Below are positions 25,002 through 32,957 of a stretch of DNA of 64,000 nucleotides, piece after piece. Under the pieces are notes generated by a model. The model did no database searches and was not told where the DNA came from. It saw only the letters and a list, made by a program, of their open reading frames with translations. The position numbers and the translations under genes are program-made. This DNA comes from Thermoleptolyngbya sichuanensis A183 (GTDB lineage: Bacteria; Cyanobacteriota; Cyanobacteriia; Elainellales; Elainellaceae). How positions within the stretch are numbered: the first letter of the stretch is position 1; every line of letters begins with the position of its first letter. The DNA lies in NCBI RefSeq assembly GCF_013177315.1, contig NZ_CP053661.1:3472001-3536000 (forward strand), read 5' to 3'.

Positions 25002-26648
25002 ATGGTGTCTTTTACTGCCGCACCTCCAAACTCTGCGCCGGCCTCGCCCCACCTGCTAACGGCGGCCATTTTGCAGTTGCCAATGCCCGACGCTGCCGAT
25101 CGGGTGGCATCGGGGCAGGTGGTGCGGGCCCTGCAAACGCTGATGGCGGTGATAGACGAGGTGCGATCGCCCGAAAACGGCTGGGATGCAAACACGCTGC
25201 CGACCCCAGAGGCGATCGCCCCCTATGTAGCCGACGAAGCCTGTGACCTGTTAGAAGCGCTAGAAACGTCGGAAGCGCTGGCCGCCGAGACAAGCGACCG
25301 CACGTTTCCCACCGAGGCGGCCGACTCGCCCAAACCGGCCCCCCTGTGGCCCCCCTACTGCACGCTCGACAGCCTCACCCCCCGGCTGCTGTGGGGGCTG
25401 GCCCGCAGCGCGGTAGAGGTGATGCGGCTATTGGAAAGTGTGTCTGCGACGGTGGCTCCGGCGGGGGCAGTGCGCCAGCGGGGGCGGCTGCGGCTGGCGG
25501 CGGTGCTAGAGCTACACACTGAGGACGGCAGCCAGCGCCATGACCTGGTGATGCATCAGCCAGGGCGATCGCCCCTGTCGCTCGATGCCCAGGTCTATGA
25601 ACTCGACGGCACAGCAGTTTCCGGCACGCTCACGGCTGGGCAAATCCTGACGGCGATCGCCCAGCAGGTGGAACTGGTCACGCCGGCCCTGTCGCCGCTC
25701 TTGGTGGGTCTGCCGATTCAACTGCTGCTGCCGGAATATGACTGGCAGCCCGCAACGCTGCGCCTGCACCTAGAGCTAGAGTTTGTGCCCGGTGGACTGC
25801 CCGCCTCGTCAGAGTTGCCAAATGCTGTGGCTGCTGGGGCTGCTGAGGCTTCGGAACCGCACGATGCGATGCCGTCGAACGATGAGGAAACCCTACCGAC
25901 CACCCTCCAGTTCACGCCGGGGGCCTGGCTCCAGCGCTATTGCACCCACCTGAGAGACTATGCACTCGCCCACCAAGCCCTGCATCTGAGCGGCTGTCGC
26001 ATGGTGTCCGAAGCCGTCTTCCCGCTGCCTGCGGAAGAGGTGGTGCCGCGGTTGGTTGCGGATGCCTGCCTGCTGCTGGATTTACAGACTTACTCGCCGC
26101 TGTTTGCGCCGATCGACCGCTGGCAAGACCGGATGCCGGGCGATCGCCTGCGATCGCGCCTCCTGTGGAGCCTCAGCCGCAGCAGCCCAGCTATGATGCA
26201 GCTCCTCGGCGGCGTGAAGGTGCGAATGCTGCAACCGGAAGCACCGTGGGATGCAGGCACGCTGCGGCTGCTGGTGACGCTGAAACTGCAAACACCGGAA
26301 ATGGACTGGTACATTGACCTAGCGACAGGGCAAATGCCAGAACCAACGGTGTTTCCGCTGGCGGCGGACGTGGTGCTACAAGCGGGCGACCTAGCGTTCG
26401 AGGCCCAGCCCGAGGCGGCCCTGCCGCCGCTGTCGCTACAACAGCCCACGCCCTTGGCGCAACTGACCGAGCATGTAATGCAGCAAATCGAAACCGCTGT
26501 GCCCGAAGTGCATCTGCTGCTGGAGGGCGCTGCGGTAGATCTGTGGAGCGAAGCCGACCCCGAACCCCATCCCGCAACGCTTCAAGTCTTGGTGGATTTT
26601 GACTTTGTACCGGACTGGCACCTGACACCCGATCCACATCGCGACTAG
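25002..26648 (+). CDS. Hypothetical protein with two homologous ~195-residue modules
   Basis: 548 residues, no signal peptide and no obvious membrane segment. Residues ~68-263 and ~343-538 are homologous: each has an EAIAPYVADEACDLLEALE-like helix, then PRLLWGLARS or SRLLWSLSRS, a beta-rich part (LRLAAVLELHT / LRLLVTLKLQT), TPLAQLTEHVMQQIETAVP-like helix and a terminal PATLRLHLELEFVP / PATLQVLVDFDFVP strand. The first module has a faint likeness to MazG-type helices (DEVRSPENGWDANTLPTPE), too weak to assign. A Pro/Ala/Glu-rich linker joins the modules. I do not recognise the family. The gene follows the PlsY-like fusion and precedes a DUF1400 hydrolase on the same strand. The start ATG is uncertain, and the first ~30 residues look non-conserved. 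Confidence 0.75.
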   Translation: MVSFTAAPPNSAPASPHLLTAAILQLPMPDAADRVASGQVVRALQTLMAVIDEVRSPENGWDANTLPTPEAIAPYVADEACDLLEALETSEALAAETSDRTFPTEAADSPKPAPLWPPYCTLDSLTPRLLWGLARSAVEVMRLLESVSATVAPAGAVRQRGRLRLAAVLELHTEDGSQRHDLVMHQPGRSPLSLDAQVYELDGTAVSGTLTAGQILTAIAQQVELVTPALSPLLVGLPIQLLLPEYDWQPATLRLHLELEFVPGGLPASSELPNAVAAGAAEASEPHDAMPSNDEETLPTTLQFTPGAWLQRYCTHLRDYALAHQALHLSGCRMVSEAVFPLPAEEVVPRLVADACLLLDLQTYSPLFAPIDRWQDRMPGDRLRSRLLWSLSRSSPAMMQLLGGVKVRMLQPEAPWDAGTLRLLVTLKLQTPEMDWYIDLATGQMPEPTVFPLAADVVLQAGDLAFEAQPEAALPPLSLQQPTPLAQLTEHVMQQIETAVPEVHLLLEGAAVDLWSEADPEPHPATLQVLVDFDFVPDWHLTPDPHRD

Positions 26649-26696
26649 AATGAAGTGTCGATTTGGCAATCAGTCGATTTGGCACACTGGCATCGG

Positions 26697-28322
26697 ATGA
26701 GAGGAGTTCGTCGCTACACGGCTCTGGCGCTGCTGAGCGCGTTGGCGATATTGGGAACGACGCTTCCTGGCTGGGCTGCAACCCAGATTTATCTGCGCTA
26801 TGGCCCGCTCCGCCTTAATGTTCCGGTGCAGGCAATTGAGAACTTTGGCAAAACAGGCGACGACCCCCGCCTCAGGTTCTATCTCAAGCGGCTTGCGCCC
26901 CATCAGCGATCGCAGCTTCAAAACACCCTCAACGCCACCTACGACGTGGACTTGATGATGGTGTCGCAGTTTAGCTATACCCGGTCGGGAGAGCGGCTGC
27001 TGCAAGAGGTAGGGGGGCTACTGCGGACGGCATCTGGGCGCAACGGCGCGGGCAGCCTGCGGAGTGCGGGCATTTTGGCGGCGGCCGATCCAGACGGCTT
27101 CAGCGTGCTGAGCTTTCTGCGGAATTTGCCCGTAGATATGCAGATCGACCTGCGGCAGGCCCTCGCCTTTCAGCGGCGACTGGGGGCGCTGCTGCAACGG
27201 ACGGCAGTTGTGACCAATCAGGTGATTGACGCGACGCAGGCGATCGCCCAGACTGAAGCCGACGTGCTGCGAACCCTGCCGCCCATCGACCCGCGCCAGC
27301 CCGGTTCCGTCGCGTTCCAATCCCAAACGCTGCGGCTGGTAGATGCTCAGCGCGATCGCCCCCTTGTGGTAGACCTCTATCTGCCAGCGGTGGATAGGCC
27401 CGCCCCGCTGATCGTCGTGTCGAACGGGCTGGGCGCACGGCGCGATCGCTTTACGCGGCTGGCCAGCCATCTGGCATCGCACGGCTTTGCGGTGGCCATT
27501 CCCGACCATCCAGGGAGCGATCGCGATCGCCTCCAGGATTTTTACGACGGGCTGCACCGAGAAAACTTCGACCCCGCCGAGTTTGCCAATCGCCCGCTGG
27601 ATATCTCCTTCTTGCTAGACGCGCTGGCTGAAATGCCGCAGCAGGGACAGTTCCAACGCATCGACCTGGAGCGGGTGGGGGCGTTTGGCTATTCCTTTGG
27701 CGGCACGACCGCCTTTTCCCTGGCGGGCGCAGAGATACAGCTTTCGTCGCTGGAGCCAGCCTGCCAGTCCGATTCGTTCATTCTCAATATTTCGCTGCTG
27801 TATCAGTGTCAGGCGCTCGAAGCCCCGCCGCCGCCCAACCTGCGCGACCCTCGCATCAAGGCGGTCTATGCCTTTTTGCCCTTTGGCAAGAGCCTGTTTG
27901 GAACGGGTCTCTCGCAAATTAACGTGCCTCTGCTGTGGGAAGCGTCCGACGAAGACTTGCTAACGCCCATGCTCAAAGAACAGGTTCCCTCGTTTCAGCA
28001 GCTTACCCCCTCCGCGCCCCAGGCAGAGCGCTATTTCGTACTGACCAAAGGACTGCCCCACGCCCGCATCAGCTACGAAATCGCCGGCCGCACGGCTGGC
28101 GGAGATTCTGGGTCAGACCGCCCCACGACTCGCCCCTCCTGGGAAGACATCAAAGCCATCTCCGAGCGCTATCACCACGCCCTGACGCTGGCATTTTTCC
28201 AGACCCACGTTGCCGGAAATGAGGACTATCGCCCGTTTCTCACGGCAGCCTACGCCACCCAGCTTGCGGAGCCGTCTTTCCCGATCGGCTTTGTGGCCTC
28301 CCTTGATGCCGTGGAGGATTAG
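26697..28322 (+). CDS. Exported alpha/beta hydrolase with N-terminal DUF1400 domain
   Basis: 541 residues from the ATG at 26697, which opens with a signal peptide (MRGVRRYTALALLSALAILG ending GWAA); a GTG at 26655 would add 14 residues. Residues ~29-150 match the cyanobacterial DUF1400 domain (ATQIYLRYGPLRLNVPVQ and a repeated LRFYLKRL-type helix). Residues ~200-530 are an alpha/beta hydrolase: PLIVVSNGLGARRDRF forms the oxyanion region, GAFGYSFGGTTAF carries the nucleophilic Ser, and later Asp and His positions are plausible (EDLLTP; LPHARIS). Such proteins are annotated as lysophospholipase or dienelactone-hydrolase-like; the natural substrate is unknown. It probably acts in the periplasm. 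Confidence 0.85.
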   Translation: MRGVRRYTALALLSALAILGTTLPGWAATQIYLRYGPLRLNVPVQAIENFGKTGDDPRLRFYLKRLAPHQRSQLQNTLNATYDVDLMMVSQFSYTRSGERLLQEVGGLLRTASGRNGAGSLRSAGILAAADPDGFSVLSFLRNLPVDMQIDLRQALAFQRRLGALLQRTAVVTNQVIDATQAIAQTEADVLRTLPPIDPRQPGSVAFQSQTLRLVDAQRDRPLVVDLYLPAVDRPAPLIVVSNGLGARRDRFTRLASHLASHGFAVAIPDHPGSDRDRLQDFYDGLHRENFDPAEFANRPLDISFLLDALAEMPQQGQFQRIDLERVGAFGYSFGGTTAFSLAGAEIQLSSLEPACQSDSFILNISLLYQCQALEAPPPPNLRDPRIKAVYAFLPFGKSLFGTGLSQINVPLLWEASDEDLLTPMLKEQVPSFQQLTPSAPQAERYFVLTKGLPHARISYEIAGRTAGGDSGSDRPTTRPSWEDIKAISERYHHALTLAFFQTHVAGNEDYRPFLTAAYATQLAEPSFPIGFVASLDAVED

Positions 28323-28356
28323 CCCGTGGCAGAGTTGCCTGAATAGTGATTTTGCT

Positions 28357-28806
28357 CTATTCCAGATTTTCTAAGTCATTGAGATCCTTCAGCCTGCCGC
28401 TAGCTTGCTTATTGCGCTTTAGATCTTTCAGGCTAATAATCTTCACCTCAACACCATCCAGTACATCAACTGTCTTCTCTGCGTAGCATTCTTCAAAAGA
28501 CACCCCAGAAATGGTAGTCAGAACTTCGATTCTAAATGGAGGAACCCCCATACGAGCGATTTTGTTGGGTTGTAAAAATAGCTCTGAGGTTAGCCCCTCT
28601 ACATTGAATCCAAACTCTCGAATTGCATCCACTACTTTTTGAGCGTTTCCTGGATTGATTGCAATCCAGATGTCTATGTCGGCGGTTGCACGGGCATAGC
28701 CATAATATCCAACCGCATAGCCACCGATTAGTAAATACTCAACTTGTTTTGAATTCAGCAATCTCAAAAAATCTTTGAAATCTGACGGTAGAAGGCTTGT
28801 AGCCAT
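28357..28806 (-). CDS. Nucleotidyltransferase-fold protein (DUF6036/AbiEii-like)
   Basis: 149 residues. VEYLLIGGYAVGYYGYARATADIDIWI contains the GG...x(9-13)-D-x-D motif of the polymerase-beta-like nucleotidyltransferase superfamily, with Asp residues as metal ligands. KVVDAIREFGF and the later VLDGVEVKIISLKDLKRNK-like segment match the DUF6036 branch. Its first 68 bases overlap the end of the small gene upstream, so the two are translationally coupled. Related proteins serve as toxins (AbiEii) or antitoxins (MNT) in two-gene modules, so the pair may be a defence or toxin-antitoxin unit; this is an inference. Confidence 0.8.
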   Translation of the reverse strand: MATSLLPSDFKDFLRLLNSKQVEYLLIGGYAVGYYGYARATADIDIWIAINPGNAQKVVDAIREFGFNVEGLTSELFLQPNKIARMGVPPFRIEVLTTISGVSFEECYAEKTVDVLDGVEVKIISLKDLKRNKQASGRLKDLNDLENLE

Positions 28807-28936
28807 AGATAACCTGTCGCATCTGCTCTATTGCTTGCAGCCGCTCATGGGGTGTTTTTGAGCGCCAATATTGCGTCTCATCGGAATCGTCAAACAGAGA
28901 CACAACAGAAAAAGCAGTTTTATCTACGCTAAACAT
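28739..28936 (-). CDS. Small partner protein of the nucleotidyltransferase
   Basis: 65 residues from the ATG giving MFSVDKTAFSVVSLFDDSDE; an in-frame ATG 33 bases upstream is less likely. The sequence QYWRSKTPHERLQAIEQMRQVIYGY is one I associate with a common small cyanobacterial protein encoded just before DUF6036 nucleotidyltransferases. It ends inside the downstream gene. Its role is unknown; a cognate regulator or antitoxin of the downstream protein is plausible. Confidence 0.7.
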   Translation of the reverse strand: MFSVDKTAFSVVSLFDDSDETQYWRSKTPHERLQAIEQMRQVIYGYKPSTVRFQRFFEIAEFKTS

Positions 28937-29063
28937 AAATGCAACTAACAGAGTAATTTTGGAAAGCATTACTCTAATTTTTAATCAGTTTAGAGTGCTG
29001 CACTAGTGCTAGTTTACTATACTCAAACCCTGCTGGATTCTCTCGCTGGCGATCGCCCCTCAC

Positions 29064-29654
29064 TCATCCTGCGGCAGTTCCAGGCACTTTTTGGTAGAGG
29101 GTGGCGATCGCACACTCCAGCCCCACACTCTCAAAGCGCACCGTGTCACCCACGCCGTAGCGCTGCCCAACCCAGCCCTCTGCCGTCAGCCGATAGCATT
29201 CCAGCGCCATTTCAGCCTGATTCACTAGCACGTACTCGCGCAGGGTTGGCACGGTCTGATAATCGGCAAACTTGTAATCGGCAAACTTGTCGCCCCGGTC
29301 AAACGCAGCCGTGGAGTCTGACAGAATCTCGATAACCAGCGTGGGAAAGCGGATGAAATCTTCGGTCGTGGACAGGTCGCGCTCGTCGCAAGTGACGACG
29401 ACATCAGGATAGTAGTAGCAATCGGCCGCCTCTAGCCGCACCTTCATATCCGACGACATCACCAGGCAAGGCGAATCTTGCAAATAAACATTCAGCAGCG
29501 TGGTCAGGTTACTCGCCAAAATAACGTGGGACTTTTTCGCCCCCACCATTGCATATACATGCCCCTGCCGATACTCATGCTTAATCGGGCTGACTCGCTC
29601 GCCCGCCAAATAATCTTCTGGAGAGATGTAGAACCTGCTGTAGGGCGCTTTCAT
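29064..29654 (-). CDS. Uma2-family (DUF820) endonuclease-fold protein
   Basis: About 196 residues from the ATG at 29652-29654; a GTG 15 bases further upstream is possible. It shows the PD-(D/E)xK fold pattern of Uma2 proteins, which are greatly expanded in cyanobacteria: ISPEDYLAGERVSPIKHEYRQG, YYYPDVVVTCDERD with the catalytic Asp, and FPTLVIEILSDST with the Glu of the ExK-like site. YVLVNQAEMALECYRL follows as expected. A 15-bp in-frame duplication (29260-29289) makes KFADYKFADYQ after the catalytic site, inserting five residues. The biological role of the family is unclear. Confidence 0.88.
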   Translation of the reverse strand: MKAPYSRFYISPEDYLAGERVSPIKHEYRQGHVYAMVGAKKSHVILASNLTTLLNVYLQDSPCLVMSSDMKVRLEAADCYYYPDVVVTCDERDLSTTEDFIRFPTLVIEILSDSTAAFDRGDKFADYKFADYQTVPTLREYVLVNQAEMALECYRLTAEGWVGQRYGVGDTVRFESVGLECAIATLYQKVPGTAAG

Positions 29655-29745
29655 CGACTCAAGCCACACGCCAAGATTCTATTCAGTATGACATCACTCT
29701 AAAGGTAATGAAGGTAAAGGGCGATCGCCCTCTATCTTCCCCTTC

Positions 29746-29970
29746 CTATTCCGGTGCCCACGGCCCCACCACCGCCTCGCCGCGCTGCTCTTTGGCAGCA
29801 AGCTCCAGATTCAGCAGCAGCAGCCGCTCTAGCAGGTCGTCGTCTTGGGCAAAGCCGTAAGCCTTGAGCACCAGCGCATCAAGCTTGGCATGGAGCTTGG
29901 CAAGCTGGCTGCTGGGTTCATGAAAGTATTCGTTATAAAGCTGGGTACTGCCCTGACACAGACATGACAC
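29746..29970 (-). pseudogene. C-terminal remnant of a large DNA methyltransferase (MmeI-like/type IIL)
   Basis: The 74-residue frame has the typical C-terminus of large class I DNA methyltransferases: TQLYNEYFHEPSSQLAKLHAKLDALVLKAYGF followed by DDDLLERLLLLNLELAAKEQRGE and ending GPWAPE. The catalytic and target-recognition domains are absent, and the upstream sequence shows no continuation in any frame. It is probably what remains of a restriction-modification gene, although expression of the fragment cannot be excluded. Confidence 0.6.
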
Positions 29971-30041
29971 AGATCATGGCTCAGAATTCCCTGATCTCGT
30001 CTTCCTTTCTCTGCGGCACAAACTAACTGCGGCAGACACTA

Positions 30042-30086
30042 AGTAATGCACCGCGTAGTAATGCACCTCGTAATGCACTTCGTAGG
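30042..30086. repeat. Short direct repeats, GTAATGCACC type
   Basis: Three degenerate units of GTAATGCACCTC-like sequence lie between the methyltransferase remnant and the porin gene. Confidence 0.7.
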
Positions 30087-30118
30087 TCGCCATATTCGCG
30101 ATCTCCTGGCGCGACGAG

Positions 30119-31903
30119 CTAAAACGGGAAGTAGCGCACCGACAGGTAGAATCCGTTATCTTGCAGCGAGTCGCCCTGAGACTGCGCCTCGATCAGCGGC
30201 AGCCCATAGTCTAGCCCCACCACCAGATTGGGCAACGCCTCCCAGCGCAACCCTGCGCCAATGCCCAGCAGAAAGTCGTCTTCTGGATTATCGAGGTCGA
30301 TGTTCCACGCATGGCCCGCGTCCAAAAATGAAATTAGCGTCAGGCGGTTGGAGTTTCGCAGCAGCGGAAAGCGGGCTTCGAGAGACCCCCAGATGGCGTT
30401 GTCGGCCACAATTTGGTTTTGGGCATAGCCGCGCACCGTGTCGAAGCCGCCCAGCCCAATCCGCTCAATCGACAGCAGCGAGTCGGGCGTGAGTTGGGCA
30501 TTGAGCCGTGCCAGAAAGAGCGATCGCCCCGAAAAGCGCCGCACCCATTGAAACTGCCCCAGCCATTTGACAAACAATCCGTCTGTGCCGCTGTCGTTGA
30601 CCGTTGCGCCAAAGGCATCCAGCCCAAAGCTAAACTCTGACCGGGCGGCTAACACGCTAAGGCGATCGCGCTCTACCCAGTCCTGAAAAAACCGCAGCGC
30701 CGTCACCCTGGATTCGCCGTTTTCTGCGCCGCGCGAAAAGCTGAAGGGGCGATCGCCCAAAATGAACGTCTGGCTGCGGCGCAGATCTAGCCCCACGCCA
30801 ACGGCAAATTCCTGATTCACGCTGCGCGAGAGGGGCTGGCGAAACTGGAGCGACCAGGTTTCGGCCTCGCTGCGGATGTCAAAATCCTCAAACGCATCTT
30901 CGATAATGCGGCTATCGTTGGTGTTGTAGCTGAGGGTAATCGTGCCGTCGCGGGGATTGACCGGAAGGCTAACGCCGATGTTGTAAAGGTTTAGCCCGTC
31001 GGTGCGGCCGTAGCTGGCGAAGAGGCGATCGCCCGCGCTCAGCAGATTGCTGTAGCTGGCAGAGACGCTGAACTGCGCCGAGCCAATGCTAGAAGACTGA
31101 TAGTTGTCTGCGCCGATATTTGCAGAAAACGGTGACGCTTCCTGCAAATTTACCGCCAGCAGGCTGCGGCCGGGAACGCTGCCCGCCGTCAGTTCTGCAT
31201 CCACCGATTCAATCTGTGGATCAATTTGCAGCAGTTGCAGGGCCCGCTCCAGATCCCGCTGGTTTAATGGTTTTTTTCCGGCTAAGCGAAGGCGCGATCG
31301 CACGTAGCTCGGATTCAGACGCTGCAAGCCCGTAATTTGAATAGTGTCTTCTAGTTCTCCTTCCACAACTCGAATTTCGACCACGCCGCTGCGAACGTCT
31401 TGGTTATTCGGCAGGAACGCGCCCGACGTGATGTAGCCCCGCTCCACGTATAGCTGCGTGATGGCGCTGCGTAACCCGATTAGTTCTTCAAACGTCACGT
31501 CTCGATTCACGCAACACTGAACGGCTTCGGCAATCTCGTCGTGCAGGATAGAGTTCCCCGTCACGATAATTTCATTCACCCGAAAGCGCACCAGCGGCAC
31601 TGCCGGATCTGAAGCTGGCCCTCCCAAACTGGGGTCTAGCACGGGCGGCGACGGCTCAGCAGGCACTTCGACGGGCAGCGGCGGCGTGTCTCGCGGCTGC
31701 TCGATGGGGAAAGGGCGCGATTCAACCTCTGGCGGCAACACCCCAGGTGGAGTGGCCCCGTCGGGAATTGCCTGGGCGATCGCCCGGTGCTGCCCTGGAA
31801 ACACCAGCACGAGTCCGGCGGCGGCCCACAGCACCATTCCCGTAGCGCTCCCTTCAACCATTGCCCTGCCCACGCTTCGGACGGTTGCCATTGCCTGTCT
31901 CAT
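30119..31903 (-). CDS. Two-partner-secretion outer membrane translocator (ShlB/FhaC/HecB family)
   Basis: 594 residues: signal peptide region, a Pro-rich periplasmic linker (residues ~50-100, EQPRDTPPLPVEVPAEPSPP in part), a POTRA-type module (~105-245; VNEIIVTGNSILHDEIAEAV, LYVERGYITSGAFLPNNQDV, VVEGELEDTIQITG), then a ~16-strand barrel with the ShlB-family segment LGGFDTVRGYAQNQIVADNA and a final aromatic residue (YFPF) used for outer membrane insertion. TpsB proteins export large TpsA exoproteins across the outer membrane. No gene with a TPS secretion domain is adjacent, so its substrate must be elsewhere. The giant RTX protein in this window has no such domain and is probably not the partner. 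Confidence 0.9.
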   Translation of the reverse strand: MRQAMATVRSVGRAMVEGSATGMVLWAAAGLVLVFPGQHRAIAQAIPDGATPPGVLPPEVESRPFPIEQPRDTPPLPVEVPAEPSPPVLDPSLGGPASDPAVPLVRFRVNEIIVTGNSILHDEIAEAVQCCVNRDVTFEELIGLRSAITQLYVERGYITSGAFLPNNQDVRSGVVEIRVVEGELEDTIQITGLQRLNPSYVRSRLRLAGKKPLNQRDLERALQLLQIDPQIESVDAELTAGSVPGRSLLAVNLQEASPFSANIGADNYQSSSIGSAQFSVSASYSNLLSAGDRLFASYGRTDGLNLYNIGVSLPVNPRDGTITLSYNTNDSRIIEDAFEDFDIRSEAETWSLQFRQPLSRSVNQEFAVGVGLDLRRSQTFILGDRPFSFSRGAENGESRVTALRFFQDWVERDRLSVLAARSEFSFGLDAFGATVNDSGTDGLFVKWLGQFQWVRRFSGRSLFLARLNAQLTPDSLLSIERIGLGGFDTVRGYAQNQIVADNAIWGSLEARFPLLRNSNRLTLISFLDAGHAWNIDLDNPEDDFLLGIGAGLRWEALPNLVVGLDYGLPLIEAQSQGDSLQDNGFYLSVRYFPF

Positions 31904-32132
31904 GCATGACTCTCTCGACTCAACGCCAGCCCTTCGTCCATTTGTTTACCTACACCTCTGAGACAGATCTACCTGAGAAGAACGCCCTATCCATACTCAA
32001 TCCTGCCAGCATAGTAAAAAACCATTGCCTGTAAATCTACCACCCCAGGTGGCTTCCTCATGCATCCACAGTCACGCCGGCTCAAAATTGATGAATTTTA
32101 TGAACTTTTGGAATCACTCGCCAAGTTGACGG

Positions 32133-32294
32133 GTCAATGCCTGCACCGGACAGCGGGAAGCGCTGGAGATCCACAGCATCAGAGTGTCCAGCGCGGGTGA
32201 TGGAGTGATTGTTAGCAATGTGGAGGCGGAACAGGCAGACGGCTCGGCAGACTAGCGACGGCTTGAGATGAAGCAGCAGCAGACTGCAACTTAA
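32133..32294 (+). pseudogene. Degenerate duplicate of the small secreted protein gene
   Basis: In the + frame, NACTGQREALEIHSIRVSS and GDGVIVSNVEAEQADGSAD align with the 3' half of the intact gene at 32455-32793. A TAG (32253-32255) replaces the Trp codon of DWRR. The 5' half, including the signal peptide, is unrecognisable. The downstream hairpin is duplicated too. Confidence 0.85.
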
Positions 32295-32297
32295 GCG

Positions 32298-32342
32298 ACA
32301 GGGCGATCGCCATTTCCTGAACATGAAGCGCGATCGCCCTGT
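32298..32342 (+). terminator. HIP1-built hairpin after the pseudogene
   Basis: Stem arms ACAGGGCGATCGC and GCGATCGCCCTGT enclose a ~19-base loop. It matches the terminator of the intact gene at 32828-32871 but with C:G instead of A:T in one outer pair and no T-run. Confidence 0.7.
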
Positions 32343-32454
32343 AAAGACACTATGAACTGGTGAGATAGTGTCGGAAACCGGATGAGTTACATAGGTATTT
32401 TGCAGGTGTAACGGTTCCGCTCAAATACCTCATACACTCCTCTTGCATTCACCT

Positions 32455-32793
32455 ATGAAAATGTTTCACATTGCTGCGCTGGCCCTTGCCCCGGTGGTTT
32501 CGATTTTGGTGAGCAGTTCCGCTTTTGCTTTGGAAGGAAGAGACGATAGCCTCCGGTGCAACTTCCAGTTTGTGGATCAGACAATGGATTCGCTGATGAA
32601 CATTCGTCAGCAAATGGACACCAATGGTGAGCTACGGTTTCAGATTCAACTGATCAATGCCTGTACTGGGCAGCGGGAAACGCTGGAGATCCGCAGCGTC
32701 AACGTATACAGCACGGGTGATGTGGTGATCAACGGCTATGTGGAACACGCAGACGGCTCCGGAGACTGGCGACGGATCGAGGTGAAGCAGTAG
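32455..32793 (+). CDS. Small secreted protein of unknown function
   Basis: 112 residues from the ATG at 32455 (MKMFHIAALALAPVVSILVS), with a signal peptide cleaved after about SAFA. The mature part (~90 residues) has two cysteines (LRCNFQF and NACTGQ) that could form a disulfide, and a beta-rich pattern ending HADGSGDWRRIEVKQ. No family is recognised. A damaged copy of its 3' half and terminator lies immediately upstream, so this locus has undergone tandem duplication. Confidence 0.75.
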   Translation: MKMFHIAALALAPVVSILVSSSAFALEGRDDSLRCNFQFVDQTMDSLMNIRQQMDTNGELRFQIQLINACTGQRETLEIRSVNVYSTGDVVINGYVEHADGSGDWRRIEVKQ

Positions 32794-32827
32794 CACCCTG
32801 GCTGCAAACGGGCAAAGGATACAAACG

Positions 32828-32871
32828 AAAGGGCGATCGCCATTTCCGCATGGAAGCGCGATCGCCCTTTT
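32828..32871 (+). terminator. Rho-independent-type terminator made of two HIP1 sites
   Basis: Perfect 13-bp stem AAAGGGCGATCGC / GCGATCGCCCTTT around a 17-base loop, followed by a short T stretch. It lies 35 bp after the stop of the small secreted protein and also faces the convergent ATPase gene. Confidence 0.8.
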
Positions 32872-32957
32872 GATTAGGTTTTTGCTCAGGTTTTTGATTA
32901 GACTTCCGGCGGGCAATCCAAAATCGCCAATCCAAACTCCAAACTCCACAAGGTTCC

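Larger units (their letters stand above)
31904..32454. other. Intergenic region holding a decayed gene copy
   Basis: It separates the leftward porin from a rightward small secreted protein. It contains the pseudogene at 32133-32294 and its HIP1 hairpin at 32298-32342. The region 32343-32454 should hold the promoter of the intact copy. Confidence 0.6.
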
